From assembly GCA_003598175.1 (NCBI GenBank), contig QZKN01000151.1, positions 18,897 to 82,896 of the forward strand: a DNA stretch of 64,000 nucleotides, written 5' to 3'. The notes below the pieces were generated by a model, which searched no databases, was not told the origin of the DNA, and saw only the letters and a program-made list of their open reading frames with translations. Positions within the stretch are counted from its first letter, which is position 1. Each line of letters opens with the position of its first letter. Positions 26,499 through 35,436 of this stretch are shown here, in pieces. The stretch comes from Candidatus Omnitrophota bacterium (GTDB taxonomy: Bacteria; Hinthialibacterota; Hinthialibacteria; Hinthialibacterales; Hinthialibacteraceae). The position numbers were made by a program, and so were the translations under genes.

Positions 26499-27320
26499 CT
26501 ACACGTTCCCGTGATGATTAAAAATTCGATTAATATAAAATAATGCGGAAGAGGGAAGATACCGCATCATGAAAAAACAAATTTTGTTGCTGAAACCGGG
26601 TACACAAATGCTTTTCTTCGCCCAAAGCGCCTGACATCCCAAATAGGCGATCTCATCCACCGTCATCCCTGCCGATTTCTCTTGCTGTTTTCGATCGGTG
26701 CTCCGGGGACAAGTCCGCAGCAGGAATCCCGGACAAAGCGCCGTAACCGAGACGCCGCTCCCCGCCAGCTCCTCGCGAAGGGAATTAGAAAAAGAAATGA
26801 GAAACGACTTCATCGCGGTATACACGGATTTCGAGGGAAGGGGGAGGAATGCGTACAACGAAGAAACATTCAGAATAAAACCAAATTTCCGCTGAATCAT
26901 GCCGGGTAGTAAACAATGGATCAGGTTAAAAGCGGAAATCATATGCTTGTGAAGCATTTGTGTTTCCTGCGCGATTTCACAGGCGGTAAAATGCCCAAAC
27001 GGATCAAATCCGGCGATGTTGATGAATACATCGATGGTCAGCTGGGTTTTTTCCAGAAAATGAATCAACTGATTTACCGCGTCAGGATGCGCCATATCGA
27101 TCGAAAAAATTACGGATTTCACCGCGCTCACATTTTCACAAACGTCCGCGACGAGTTGAAGCACATTCTCATTTCTTCCCACCAAAACAAGATCATATCC
27201 CTGTCCGGCCAACTGATAAGCAAAGGCGCGCCCCATTTCGGACGTCGCGTTCGTGATCAACGCAAATCCTTTTTCGTTTTTTCTCATTATCATGAAAAAT
27301 GGGATGAACATGCGTCCCAT
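26499..27320 (-). CDS. Short-chain dehydrogenase/reductase with degenerate cofactor motif
   Basis: 273 residues. The start at 27320 has AAGGA seven bases upstream. A Rossmann domain is clear: FALITNATSEMGRAFAYQL, DLVLVGRNENVL, VIFSIDMAHPDAV, INIAGFDPFG. The catalytic Ser and Tyr-x3-Lys are present (LNVSSLYAFLPLP; VYTAMKSFLISFSNSL), followed by VTALCPGF. The cofactor loop, normally TGxxxGxG, reads TNATSEMG, so two of three glycines are replaced, and NNAG reads NIAG. NAD(P)H binding may be altered. The C-terminus has hydrophobic stretches that may contact a membrane, as in SDRs acting on lipids or long-chain substrates. Substrate unknown. A 43-bp dyad element lies 62 bp upstream. Confidence 0.8.
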   Translation of the reverse strand: MGRMFIPFFMIMRKNEKGFALITNATSEMGRAFAYQLAGQGYDLVLVGRNENVLQLVADVCENVSAVKSVIFSIDMAHPDAVNQLIHFLEKTQLTIDVFINIAGFDPFGHFTACEIAQETQMLHKHMISAFNLIHCLLPGMIQRKFGFILNVSSLYAFLPLPSKSVYTAMKSFLISFSNSLREELAGSGVSVTALCPGFLLRTCPRSTDRKQQEKSAGMTVDEIAYLGCQALWAKKSICVPGFSNKICFFMMRYLPSSALFYINRIFNHHGNV

Positions 27321-27382
27321 TAGAATTTCCTTGTCAAAAATGGTTACATGTTTTTATATTAAAAGGAGTGAATTCGCTTGCC

Positions 27383-27425
27383 TATCATCGAAATGAAGGA
27401 TTTTTTGTACTGCAATTCGGGGACA
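27383..27425 (-). promoter_or_regulatory. 43-bp dyad element, copy 3
   Basis: Ungapped match to copies 1 and 2 with a weaker dyad (TGTACT / GGGACA). It lies 62 bp upstream of the SDR start and 14 bp after the end of the NarL-type regulator gene, in the same orientation as the other two relative to the downstream gene. Confidence 0.65.
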
Positions 27426-27439
27426 AAAAAGGAGAAGAA

Positions 27440-28111
27440 TCAGATTTTCTGCGTTTTCAACCATTCCCGCGCCAATTCGATCATGGCCTGCATATTTACT
27501 AAATTCAGTTTTTGTCGGATCCGTTTGCAATGAGTCCCGACGGTGGCGACGCTCATGAACAACTTATCCGCGATGTGACGAGGACGATACCCTTGCCCGA
27601 TCATGGCAAACACTTCCATTTCCCGTTCGCTGAGACGGTTTGGAATCGAATGCAAATCGGGAGTGGGGGATTGCACCAATTGATCCAGCATATGCTGTTT
27701 GAATTGATCGCTGACGAATGTTTTTCCGGACAAAACGGCGCGAATGGCGACAACGATTTCATCCAATGACTTGTCTTTCATCACGTACCCGCGCGCGCCG
27801 GCATGAAAGGCATGTTCCGCGTTGCTGCATTCATCGTGCATGGAAAGAACGATGGCGGGCAAATCAGGGTGTTGGATCTTCAATGCGCGCAATAAATCCA
27901 ACCCGCTGCTTTTTTCCAGACTTAAATCCACGATGACCAGATCCGGCTGCAACCTGGCGATGGCTCGTGAGGCATCCTCCACATTCGCGGCCGAGCCGCA
28001 CACACACAAATCCGGTTCCGCTTCTAAAAATACTTTCAATCCTTGCACCACGACGGCATGATCATCCACAATGAAAATTCGCGTCGTGTTTTCCGTTTCT
28101 CTCTGGTTCAT
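27440..28111 (-). CDS. NarL/FixJ-type response regulator
   Basis: 223 residues. The receiver domain (about 10-125) has the acidic pocket IVDDH (Asp16, Asp17), phospho-acceptor Asp62 in LVIVDLSLEKSSG, and Lys113 in GYVMKD. A LuxR-type helix-turn-helix follows at about 158-215: RLSEREMEVFAMIGQGYRPR and VATVGTHCKRIRQKL. It regulates transcription after phosphorylation by a partner kinase, almost certainly the upstream kinase at 28133-31672, 21 bp away on the same strand. Its targets are unknown. A 43-bp dyad element begins just past its 3' end but points to the SDR gene. Confidence 0.9.
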   Translation of the reverse strand: MNQRETENTTRIFIVDDHAVVVQGLKVFLEAEPDLCVCGSAANVEDASRAIARLQPDLVIVDLSLEKSSGLDLLRALKIQHPDLPAIVLSMHDECSNAEHAFHAGARGYVMKDKSLDEIVVAIRAVLSGKTFVSDQFKQHMLDQLVQSPTPDLHSIPNRLSEREMEVFAMIGQGYRPRHIADKLFMSVATVGTHCKRIRQKLNLVNMQAMIELAREWLKTQKI

Positions 28112-28132
28112 GGTATGAATTCCACTTTTCGG

Positions 28133-31100
28133 TTATTGATGAATCGGTAGAGTACAGACGATTTGTGTTCCTTTTCCCGGTTCACTGTTGATCTGCAAAA
28201 ACGCATGGATCATTCGCGCCCGATTTTTCATGATATTGATTCCGATCCCTTTCGTATTCGATGAATTGGTGTGGAAACCGGTTCCCCCATCCTGCACGAT
28301 GGTTTTGACCGTATCCGGATTGCATTCCACACAGATGTCAATAAACTCGGAATGGCTGTGTTTTGCGGCATTGTTCACGGCTTCCTGGACGATGCGATAC
28401 AGTTCGGTCGCCGTATGGATTTCAATATCCGGAGTCTCTCCGTTCCAATCCAGTCGGCAGTGGACGCCAAAAATCGTTTCGACCGAATGGGTCAGTTCCC
28501 GCAACGCATCTCGCAATCCGTGGGTTTCCAGCTCGTGCAAATACAGACCGCGTGACAAATGCCGGCTTTGTGTGGTGACTGCCTGTAAATGTTCTTGAAT
28601 TTCTGCGAGCATCTGTGCCTGCGCGGTGGGCATCGTATCTTTCTTTTTCGATAACGTGCCGAACATCAACGTGATTCCCGTCAGTGTCTGGCACAAACTG
28701 TCGTGAATTTCACGTCCGATTCGCCGCTGTTCGTTCCTGCTGGTTTCCAGAATTTCACTTTCGATCTGCTCGGTGATATCATCCACAAACACCAGCGTCT
28801 CCACTCGTTCTCCATATTCATCGTTATGGTGAATAAAACTCCAGATCAACGTGCGGATTTTGCCGGAAGGCAGAGTGACCGTCAATTCATGCCCGATCAG
28901 ATTCCGTTCCTGCAATTGCCGGTGAAGCGCTTCCAACTTCTGCCGATCTTCGCCCTGTAGAGCCAGCTCCCACCATTTTTTCCCAATGAAATCCCTGTTG
29001 TGTAAACCAAAGGTTTGTTCCGCCGTGGGATTCAGAAATGTCAAATCACCGTCGGCGTTGTAACCGACGATCATCAGCGGACTGGTGTTGATGATGGTTT
29101 TCAAATAATCCCGTTCCACTTTCAGCTGCGCCGTGCGGGAAAATACTTCCGCTTCCAATCGTCGCTTGTCCCGTTGTATTTTCCATACTCTATATTTATA
29201 AAATCCGAGAATCCCAATGACGCCGCTTAGCAGAGACAGGAATTGAAACCATCCGGTATGCCAAAAGGGAGGCGTGATCGTAATGGCGAGTTCTTTCCGG
29301 TCGCTCCACACCCCATCGCTGTTCGCGCCTTTCACCTGAAAACGATAGACGCCCGGCGACAAACTCGCATATCGCACCAGCCGTTCACTTCCGCACTCGA
29401 ACCACTCCTGCTCGAAACCGAGTAATCGATATTGATATCGATTTCGGTTGGGATTGGTATAACTCAAAGCGGAAAAATGGAAAATGATTGCATTTTGCCA
29501 ATAGTCCAGCTTGATGTGGAAATCGTCTTTCCATAGAGAAGGCGGAACCGGTTGATTCAACACTTCGATCTGTTCGATCACGACGGGCGGTGGATTCGGA
29601 TTCCTTTCTATCGTTCCTTTATTTAAAATCGTAAGTCCGTTCGCTCCCCCAAAATAAAGGGTTCCATCCCGTCCTTTCAAGCCCACGCCGATATTGTATT
29701 GCAGATTGGTCAAACCGTATAATTCTCCATAATTGACGATTTCCTGTGTTTCCGGATCCAGCCGGGCGAGTCCGCTATTGGCCGTACTCAACCATAAAAA
29801 GCCATCCTCGGCGCAAACCACGCTGCGAATGTCATTGTCTACTAATCCGTTTTTAGGTGTAAAACGGATATAATCATCCGTGCGTCCATTCATTCGAAAA
29901 AGTCCGTAATTTGTCGCCAGCCAAAGCTGGTTGTTCCGATCTTCTGCCATCCCGTGAATCCAAATTCCGTTGGCATCCATGATCTCGGGAATCAGATGAT
30001 CGTAATGTTGAAAGGATTGGATTTCGGGAACAAAACGATTCAATCCCTTTGCCACCATTTGATACCCGCCGGTTCCCACCCACAACGTTCCTTCCCGATC
30101 TTCGTAAAACGATCGAATGGCGTTGGAGCTAAGGTTATTCGTGTCCTCTCGAAAATGGATGAATGTGTCCGTTTCCGGATCAAGAATGCTGATTCCTCCT
30201 TTTTCCGTTCCAATCCATATCGTCCCGTTGTTCATTACGTGAATCGAGCGGACGATTGCATAATTCAATGTCTTCGCATCGGGAATTTCCTTTTCATCCT
30301 TCAGGAACGGGTAGCGTTTGACCGATCCGTTTTTCGGATCGAGCACACAAAGTCCCTGCTTCCACGATCCGATCCAGATTCGTCCGTCGGGCGCGGCGGC
30401 AAGAGCGGTTACCGTATCCTCACTGATCGTATCCTCTCGCGTCGGATCATGTCGATAATACGTGATCCGGTTGGTTTTGGGATCGTACCGATTCAATCCT
30501 CCATTCTGTGTTCCAATCCATATCGCTTCCTCTCGATCTTCACACAACGCATACACGGCGTTCGCACTCAATGCCGGCGGATTCTCTTTGCCGGGAACAA
30601 GTATTCGAAATTGGGATTCGTACGGATCAAATCGATTCAGCGCATTATCCGTACTCACCCAAATTGCCCCCGTGCGCTCTCGATAAAAGGACAAAAGATT
30701 GGACGAACTCAAACTCCGAGGTCGTTCCATTTGATTCTCATCATAGACAAACAATTCACGCTGCGGATCAAACCGATAGAATGCCCAAGGCGATACAATC
30801 CACAGGATTCCCGTCGGATCTTCACACATGGAAGTAATTTTCGGTTGAATCAGCGCCAACACGCTATTGGGTTTTTCCGTCGTAAAACGTTTGAATTCAT
30901 GGATCTGAGGATCAAAACGCACCAATCCACGATTATTCCCCATCCATAAAAAACCGGTTTGTGAACAAAGGATCGAATTGACGGAATAATTGAAGTCAAA
31001 CGGATACGGAGTAAAACTACCCGATAAGGGATCGAAAGCAAACAATCCGGTTTCCATTCCGATCCACATGCGCCCTTCCTTATCCTCCTGAATGGAATTG

Positions 31101-31672
31101 ACTTGAGACGGATAGGGATTCTCATACGGGATCGCAATGGTCGGATTGCACGAAAAGGATTCCCATCGCTCGTTTTGTGAATTGAACCGGTTTAATCCGG
31201 TTCTCGTTCCCACCCAAATGACGCCTTGTCTTGTTTCATACATGCAAATGATGTGATCGTTATTTACTGTTTGTGGAATGGCCGGTTCGTGATGATAGGA
31301 TACTTGAGTTTCTCGTAACGGATCGATTCGTATCAATCCCGCCTTCGTTCCAATCCATAAATATCGATGGGAATCCTCAAACAGGGCAGTGATTCCCTCA
31401 TCAAGAAATGAACCGTATTCATACCCATTGTATCGGCACAATCCCCACTCGGAGCCAAACCACATATACCCTTCCTCATCCTGCAAAATATGCGTGATTG
31501 GCTGAAAGGGAATCCCGTCTCGAAACGTAATGTGCTGAAAAGAAAGCGTGTTATCTTCCAATTCGATTTCAATGGCCTCCACGTGGTTCAATCCAAGGAC
31601 CACCAAAATAATAACCCCTAATTTTTTAAAAATAAACAAAAAAACGGATCGAAAAGTTTTCATGATCTGCAT
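28133..31672 (-). CDS. Propeller-sensor histidine kinase (Reg_prop, Y_Y_Y, PAS, HisKA_3)
   Basis: 1179 residues. A signal/anchor (FIFKKLGVIILVVLGLNHVEA) leads to a periplasmic sensor of about fourteen Reg_prop blades (about 50-690; repeated GxIWIGT.GGLNR/D, e.g. EEAIWIGTQNGGLNRYDPKT). A Y_Y_Y domain (about 700-800) follows, then a transmembrane helix (about 804-825), a PAS domain (about 850-970), HisKA_3 with phospho-acceptor His990 in RRIGREIHDSLCQTLTG, and HATPase_c (YRIVQEAVNNAAKHSHSEF, then GTGFHTNSSNTKGIGINIM). The architecture resembles hybrid sensors of glycan use, but it lacks a fused receiver and DNA-binding domain. Instead it precedes a separate NarL-type regulator by 21 bp. The ligand is unknown; oligosaccharide is the usual expectation for this periplasmic layout. 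Confidence 0.9.
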   Translation of the reverse strand: MQIMKTFRSVFLFIFKKLGVIILVVLGLNHVEAIEIELEDNTLSFQHITFRDGIPFQPITHILQDEEGYMWFGSEWGLCRYNGYEYGSFLDEGITALFEDSHRYLWIGTKAGLIRIDPLRETQVSYHHEPAIPQTVNNDHIICMYETRQGVIWVGTRTGLNRFNSQNERWESFSCNPTIAIPYENPYPSQVNSIQEDKEGRMWIGMETGLFAFDPLSGSFTPYPFDFNYSVNSILCSQTGFLWMGNNRGLVRFDPQIHEFKRFTTEKPNSVLALIQPKITSMCEDPTGILWIVSPWAFYRFDPQRELFVYDENQMERPRSLSSSNLLSFYRERTGAIWVSTDNALNRFDPYESQFRILVPGKENPPALSANAVYALCEDREEAIWIGTQNGGLNRYDPKTNRITYYRHDPTREDTISEDTVTALAAAPDGRIWIGSWKQGLCVLDPKNGSVKRYPFLKDEKEIPDAKTLNYAIVRSIHVMNNGTIWIGTEKGGISILDPETDTFIHFREDTNNLSSNAIRSFYEDREGTLWVGTGGYQMVAKGLNRFVPEIQSFQHYDHLIPEIMDANGIWIHGMAEDRNNQLWLATNYGLFRMNGRTDDYIRFTPKNGLVDNDIRSVVCAEDGFLWLSTANSGLARLDPETQEIVNYGELYGLTNLQYNIGVGLKGRDGTLYFGGANGLTILNKGTIERNPNPPPVVIEQIEVLNQPVPPSLWKDDFHIKLDYWQNAIIFHFSALSYTNPNRNRYQYRLLGFEQEWFECGSERLVRYASLSPGVYRFQVKGANSDGVWSDRKELAITITPPFWHTGWFQFLSLLSGVIGILGFYKYRVWKIQRDKRRLEAEVFSRTAQLKVERDYLKTIINTSPLMIVGYNADGDLTFLNPTAEQTFGLHNRDFIGKKWWELALQGEDRQKLEALHRQLQERNLIGHELTVTLPSGKIRTLIWSFIHHNDEYGERVETLVFVDDITEQIESEILETSRNEQRRIGREIHDSLCQTLTGITLMFGTLSKKKDTMPTAQAQMLAEIQEHLQAVTTQSRHLSRGLYLHELETHGLRDALRELTHSVETIFGVHCRLDWNGETPDIEIHTATELYRIVQEAVNNAAKHSHSEFIDICVECNPDTVKTIVQDGGTGFHTNSSNTKGIGINIMKNRARMIHAFLQINSEPGKGTQIVCTLPIHQ

Positions 31673-31834
31673 AGCGCTTTTTTTCAGCGGATTCCAGTAG
31701 AATTAAAAACACAAACAGGAAAATTGGATAGGGTAATCGTCGATCCTGGCGCCGCCTGGTAATCAATAGTTTCATGCAATGGCCATTCCTAAATAAAAAA
31801 TATTGCGCGGACACCTTGTGCCTTTGGCGAACAC

Positions 31835-31849
31835 ATGTTAAGATAACAT
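31835..31849. promoter_or_regulatory. Possible operator upstream of the iron cluster
   Basis: ATGTTA-AGA-TAACAT is a perfect 6-bp inverted repeat 100 bp upstream of the DtxR-like gene. Its position between the divergent kinase and iron genes fits autoregulation. It is not a match to the classical DtxR box. Confidence 0.4.
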
Positions 31850-31948
31850 AACAAGAGAGAGAATCACCAGAAAAAAGATTGAAGCGCCTATATCCAAACC
31901 GTTCAGGATCGGTACATAAAAAACCGGGATGAGTTCAAGGATCGGACC

Positions 31949-32500
31949 ATGACGCAAATAACCAATGATAGCACCTATTGGCGTGCATTTGACAAAAATC
32001 AGCTTACCCATTCTGTCGCTCACTATTTAATGGCGATCAACCGCCTGCGGGAAGAGCAGGGATACGCGCGCGCCATCGATGTGGCCAACATGCTCAGCGT
32101 ATCCCGAGGCGCCACGTCACTTGCGCTGTCTCAGCTGAAAGAACGTGGATTGGTCAAGGAAGATCCGAATCGCATTCTTTTTCTCACGGACGAAGGCAGC
32201 CATTTGGCGCAGACGGTGGAACACAATTTCGCTCTACTCAGCCGATTTTTCGAAGATGTGCTGGGAGTATCGCCCGAATCCGCGCGCGCGGACGCCTGCA
32301 AAATGGAACATCTTCTCAGCAAGGAATCCTCCCGCGCGCTGGTTCAATTTCTCCAATTGCTATTTTCCGGCAAACATTGCATGAAAGAGATTTTATCCGA
32401 AATGCACAAAACCAAAGGCGGGGATGCTTGTCAAAAACCTCTCTGTCCCTTATGCGAGCCGGTGGGCGAGTGCTTGATGCCGCCTTCAGCGGAACATTGA
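31949..32500 (+). CDS. DtxR/MntR-like metal-dependent regulator with C-terminal Cys cluster
   Basis: 183 residues. The winged helix-turn-helix (about 20-85) reads HSVAHYLMAINRLREEQGYA, DVANMLSVSRGATSLALSQL and KERGLVKEDPNRILFLTDEG, standard for iron-dependent repressors. A dimerisation/metal-binding region follows (LLSRFFEDVLGVSPESARAD, then CKMEHLLSKESSRALVQF), with the Glu-His-Cys pattern that binds metal in DtxR relatives. There is no C-terminal SH3-like (FeoA) domain; the protein ends in a cysteine cluster (C-x4-C-x2-C-x5-C in CQKPLCPLCEPVGEC), which might bind iron or a cluster. It opens the feo cluster, feoA starting 74 bp downstream, and most likely controls it. AAGGA lies 7 bases before the ATG. 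Confidence 0.85.
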   Translation: MTQITNDSTYWRAFDKNQLTHSVAHYLMAINRLREEQGYARAIDVANMLSVSRGATSLALSQLKERGLVKEDPNRILFLTDEGSHLAQTVEHNFALLSRFFEDVLGVSPESARADACKMEHLLSKESSRALVQFLQLLFSGKHCMKEILSEMHKTKGGDACQKPLCPLCEPVGECLMPPSAEH

Positions 32501-32574
32501 TCCTAATGATAAAAAAGATTCTTAATGCTTAATTTTGCCTTGTAGTTTATTTGCAAAGAAGGGATTCAGCAGAC

Positions 32575-32880
32575 GTGACCGAGCAGAAATTGAAAACTTG
32601 TCATTTAGGTTTATCGGGCATCATTTCGCGGGTGGAAGGAAATTGCCCCACCACCATCCGACTACTCGAAATGGGACTGGTTCCCGGCCAATGCGTTCGT
32701 ATTTTGCAGACGGGCAGCCCCACCTTACTGCAAATCGGTGAAACACGATTATGCGTCCGATCGGATGCATTGGATAACGTCTCGATCATCCCAATAAGCG
32801 AAGCGGAAACCAACTCGACCATTCATCCCTTCGTGCAAGATAACATTTCCGAAATACAAACGGTTCAGACACGCATGTAG
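32575..32880 (+). CDS. feoA: Ferrous iron transport accessory protein FeoA
   Basis: About 101 residues from the GTG at 32575; a TTG at 32551 is an alternative. The SH3-like FeoA domain is full length: [20 protein letters not shown], then [20 protein letters not shown], then [20 protein letters not shown]. FeoA is a small cytoplasmic partner that supports FeoB-driven Fe(II) uptake. It lies between the DtxR-like regulator and feoB, so the three form a ferrous iron operon. The gap to feoB is 170 bp, wide for an operon, and contains a hairpin. Confidence 0.9.
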
Positions 32881-32882
32881 AG

Positions 32883-32910
32883 TGAAATCGAATCGTACCA
32901 GCCGATTTCA
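32883..32910 (+). terminator. Weak hairpin between feoA and feoB
   Basis: TGAAATCG pairs with CGATTTCA across a 12-base loop, followed by TTTCTT. It could be an attenuating terminator, but the stem is AT-rich and the U-tract short. Confidence 0.3.
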
Positions 32911-33049
32911 TTTCTTGTCATTACAACGATCTCGCCGATTACCGGATAGACTCTTCCCCGTTGATCGGTTCAAATTAATCCTATTGCCGACAATCCGGCG
33001 TCTCTCTCAATTCCACTTGCCTCTTGCAGGGAGGCGATGGTAGAAAGTA

Positions 33050-35425
33050 GTGAAAACCGTGCCTACCGTAATGGACACTCAAACTCAATGCACCTACCGG
33101 CGCATTGCGCTGGTCGGCAATCCCAATACCGGGAAAACCACGCTGTTCAACGCTCTGACCGGCCTCAATCACAAAGTCAGCAATTATCCCGGCGTGACGG
33201 TCGAAAGAAAAATCGGCCATTTTCAACTGCATGATCAACCATTTGAAATCGTGGATTTGCCGGGAACCTACAGTTTGTCCGCGTATTCTCCCGATGAATT
33301 GGTGGTGACCGATATCCTGCTGAATCAACAGGCGGGAGAAGAACCGATCGATCTGGTCATCGCCATCGTCGACGCCAGCAATTTAAACCGCCATTTTTAC
33401 CTCCTTTCGCAATTGTTCGAACTCGGTTTACCCATTATTGTCGCCCTCAACATGATTGATATCGCGGAAGCGCGAAATCTGCGCATCGACGTACAAGGCC
33501 TGTCGCACGATCTCGGAATCCCCATCGTTCCCATGTGCGCCAACAGCGGCAGAGGAATCGAGGAACTGAAGAAATGTATTGAACAAATCACTGCCGGTCA
33601 TGGCGCAATTCCACGCATTCGTCCCCATCTGCCGGATAGCATCCAATCCGCCTTTCACACATTGCGGGAATGGATTCGTTCGCATGAGATGATCGCCGGG
33701 CGTTCCATTCCCGATGCGGAAATCTATCGCGCCTTCATGGACAAAGAAGGCGTTTTCGAACAACGCCTGGCGCGCATCCTTGGTCCATCTTTTATCGAAG
33801 AACTTCAGAACTGCCGCAATGCCGTCCATAATACACATTCTCTTACCGCGATCGAAGCGAAATCCCGCTATGATTGGATCGCCACGGTTTTATACGGCCA
33901 TATCACTCATCCCGAACAACCGGTTCGGATTCTGTCGGATAAACTTGACCGGATTTTAATGCACAAGATCTATGGAATGGTGATCTTTTTTGTCGTCATG
34001 GCGTTGATGTTTCAATCCATCTTTACCTGGGCCGCGCCGATTATGGATCTGATCGATGCGTTTTTCGCCGCCGCCGGTCAATTTGTGCTTACATTCATGC
34101 CGGAAGGGACGTTACGCAGCCTCCTCGTCGATGGAATCGTCGCCGGCGTCGGCGGCGTGTTAATTTTTCTTCCGCAAATCGCCATCCTTTTTTTCTTCAT
34201 CGCCATTTTGGAAGATTGCGGGTATCTGCCTCGCGCCGCCTCGCTGATGGATCGGTTTTTATCCCGTTTCGGTTTGTCCGGACAATCGTTTATTCCGATG
34301 CTGTCATCCTTTGCGTGTGCGGTTCCCGGCGTGATGGCCACGCGAACCATCGCGGACCGGCAAAGCCGCCTTTTAACCATTCTGGTTGCTCCATTAATGA
34401 GTTGCTCGGCGCGGCTGCCGGTTTATTTGATTTTTATCGCCGCGTTTGTTCCCGACCGCTCTGTTTTGGGATCGTGGATCAATTTGCAGGGATTCACCCT
34501 CCTCGCGATGTATTTGATCGGTATCGTCACGGCTCTTGCCGTTTCACTTATGTTTCGCCGCACGCTGATGAAAAAAACGCCGTCGCACTTTATTCTCGAA
34601 ATGCCTACCTACAAAATGCCCCTGCCGCGCACGGTGCTATTCTACGTGTACGAACGGAGCAAAGATTTTGTGGTCCGCGCGGGAACCATTATCCTTTGCG
34701 TATCGGTTTTGGTTTGGGCGCTGGCATATTTTCCTCATCCCGCTTCCATCACACAGGAATTTGATCGGCAACGGGAAGAAGCGGAATTCCGTTTTCGCGG
34801 AGATGCTCTTTCCATTCTAAGAACCATCAATCTCGCCATCGGCGATGCGTCGTTAAGTACACAAGAATTGATCGATAGAACGGAAACCGATCCAGCTCTG
34901 CAAAATCCCGTTTCCAACACACCAGCGGCACGTTATCACGAGCGCATTATCGAATATGAGAATCGTCTCGCCGGAATCGATGCGGAAGCAGCCGGAGAAT
35001 TCATCCGCCGGAGTTATTTGGGCCGCATGGGCAAACTGATCGAGCCGATCGTGACGCCGCTGGGTTGGGATTGGCGCATCGGAATGGCGACGCTTGCCTC
35101 GTTTCCCGCACGGGAACTGATCGTGGCTGCGTTGAGTACGATATTAAACACCGGCGCGGACGTGGACGACTCCTCGGTCAGTTTACGCGCGGCCATCGCC
35201 GGCGCAACTCGCGAAGATGGAAGCCCGCTGTTCACTTTGGCCGTGGCGCTGTCCGTCATGGTGTTTTTTGCCTTATGCTGCCAATGCGCGGCCACGCTGG
35301 CCATTATCAAACGGGAAACGAATTCCTGGTTTTGGCCCGTTTTCACCTTTACCTACATGACAGTCCTGGCGTATTCTGGCGCTTTTCTCACTTATCGTAT
35401 CGGACTTTGGTTGGGATTGACGTAA
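33050..35425 (+). CDS. feoB: Ferrous iron transporter FeoB
   Basis: 791 residues, normal for FeoB. The N-terminal G domain has G1 GNPNTGKT (about 23-30), a YPGVTVE switch, G3 DLPGTYSLSAYS, G4 NMID and G5 CANSGRG. Then follow a helical domain and a membrane part with two Gate segments (SFACAVPGVMATRTI and SFPARELIVAA) with the Cys/Met-rich features expected of the pore. Near the C-terminus FFALCCQCAATLAI is also typical. It imports Fe(II) across the inner membrane. The GTG at 33050 follows GGGAGG; the ATG at 33071 is possible. A Cys-rich Feo-associated protein starts 11 bp after its stop. Confidence 0.95.
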   Translation: MKTVPTVMDTQTQCTYRRIALVGNPNTGKTTLFNALTGLNHKVSNYPGVTVERKIGHFQLHDQPFEIVDLPGTYSLSAYSPDELVVTDILLNQQAGEEPIDLVIAIVDASNLNRHFYLLSQLFELGLPIIVALNMIDIAEARNLRIDVQGLSHDLGIPIVPMCANSGRGIEELKKCIEQITAGHGAIPRIRPHLPDSIQSAFHTLREWIRSHEMIAGRSIPDAEIYRAFMDKEGVFEQRLARILGPSFIEELQNCRNAVHNTHSLTAIEAKSRYDWIATVLYGHITHPEQPVRILSDKLDRILMHKIYGMVIFFVVMALMFQSIFTWAAPIMDLIDAFFAAAGQFVLTFMPEGTLRSLLVDGIVAGVGGVLIFLPQIAILFFFIAILEDCGYLPRAASLMDRFLSRFGLSGQSFIPMLSSFACAVPGVMATRTIADRQSRLLTILVAPLMSCSARLPVYLIFIAAFVPDRSVLGSWINLQGFTLLAMYLIGIVTALAVSLMFRRTLMKKTPSHFILEMPTYKMPLPRTVLFYVYERSKDFVVRAGTIILCVSVLVWALAYFPHPASITQEFDRQREEAEFRFRGDALSILRTINLAIGDASLSTQELIDRTETDPALQNPVSNTPAARYHERIIEYENRLAGIDAEAAGEFIRRSYLGRMGKLIEPIVTPLGWDWRIGMATLASFPARELIVAALSTILNTGADVDDSSVSLRAAIAGATREDGSPLFTLAVALSVMVFFALCCQCAATLAIIKRETNSWFWPVFTFTYMTVLAYSGAFLTYRIGLWLGLT

Positions 35426-35436
35426 GGAGTTTCTCG

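Noticed and set aside
29954..30949. 331-codon reading frame opposite the sensor kinase propeller
   Set aside because: Arises from the repeated propeller codons on the other strand; no domain or ribosome site.
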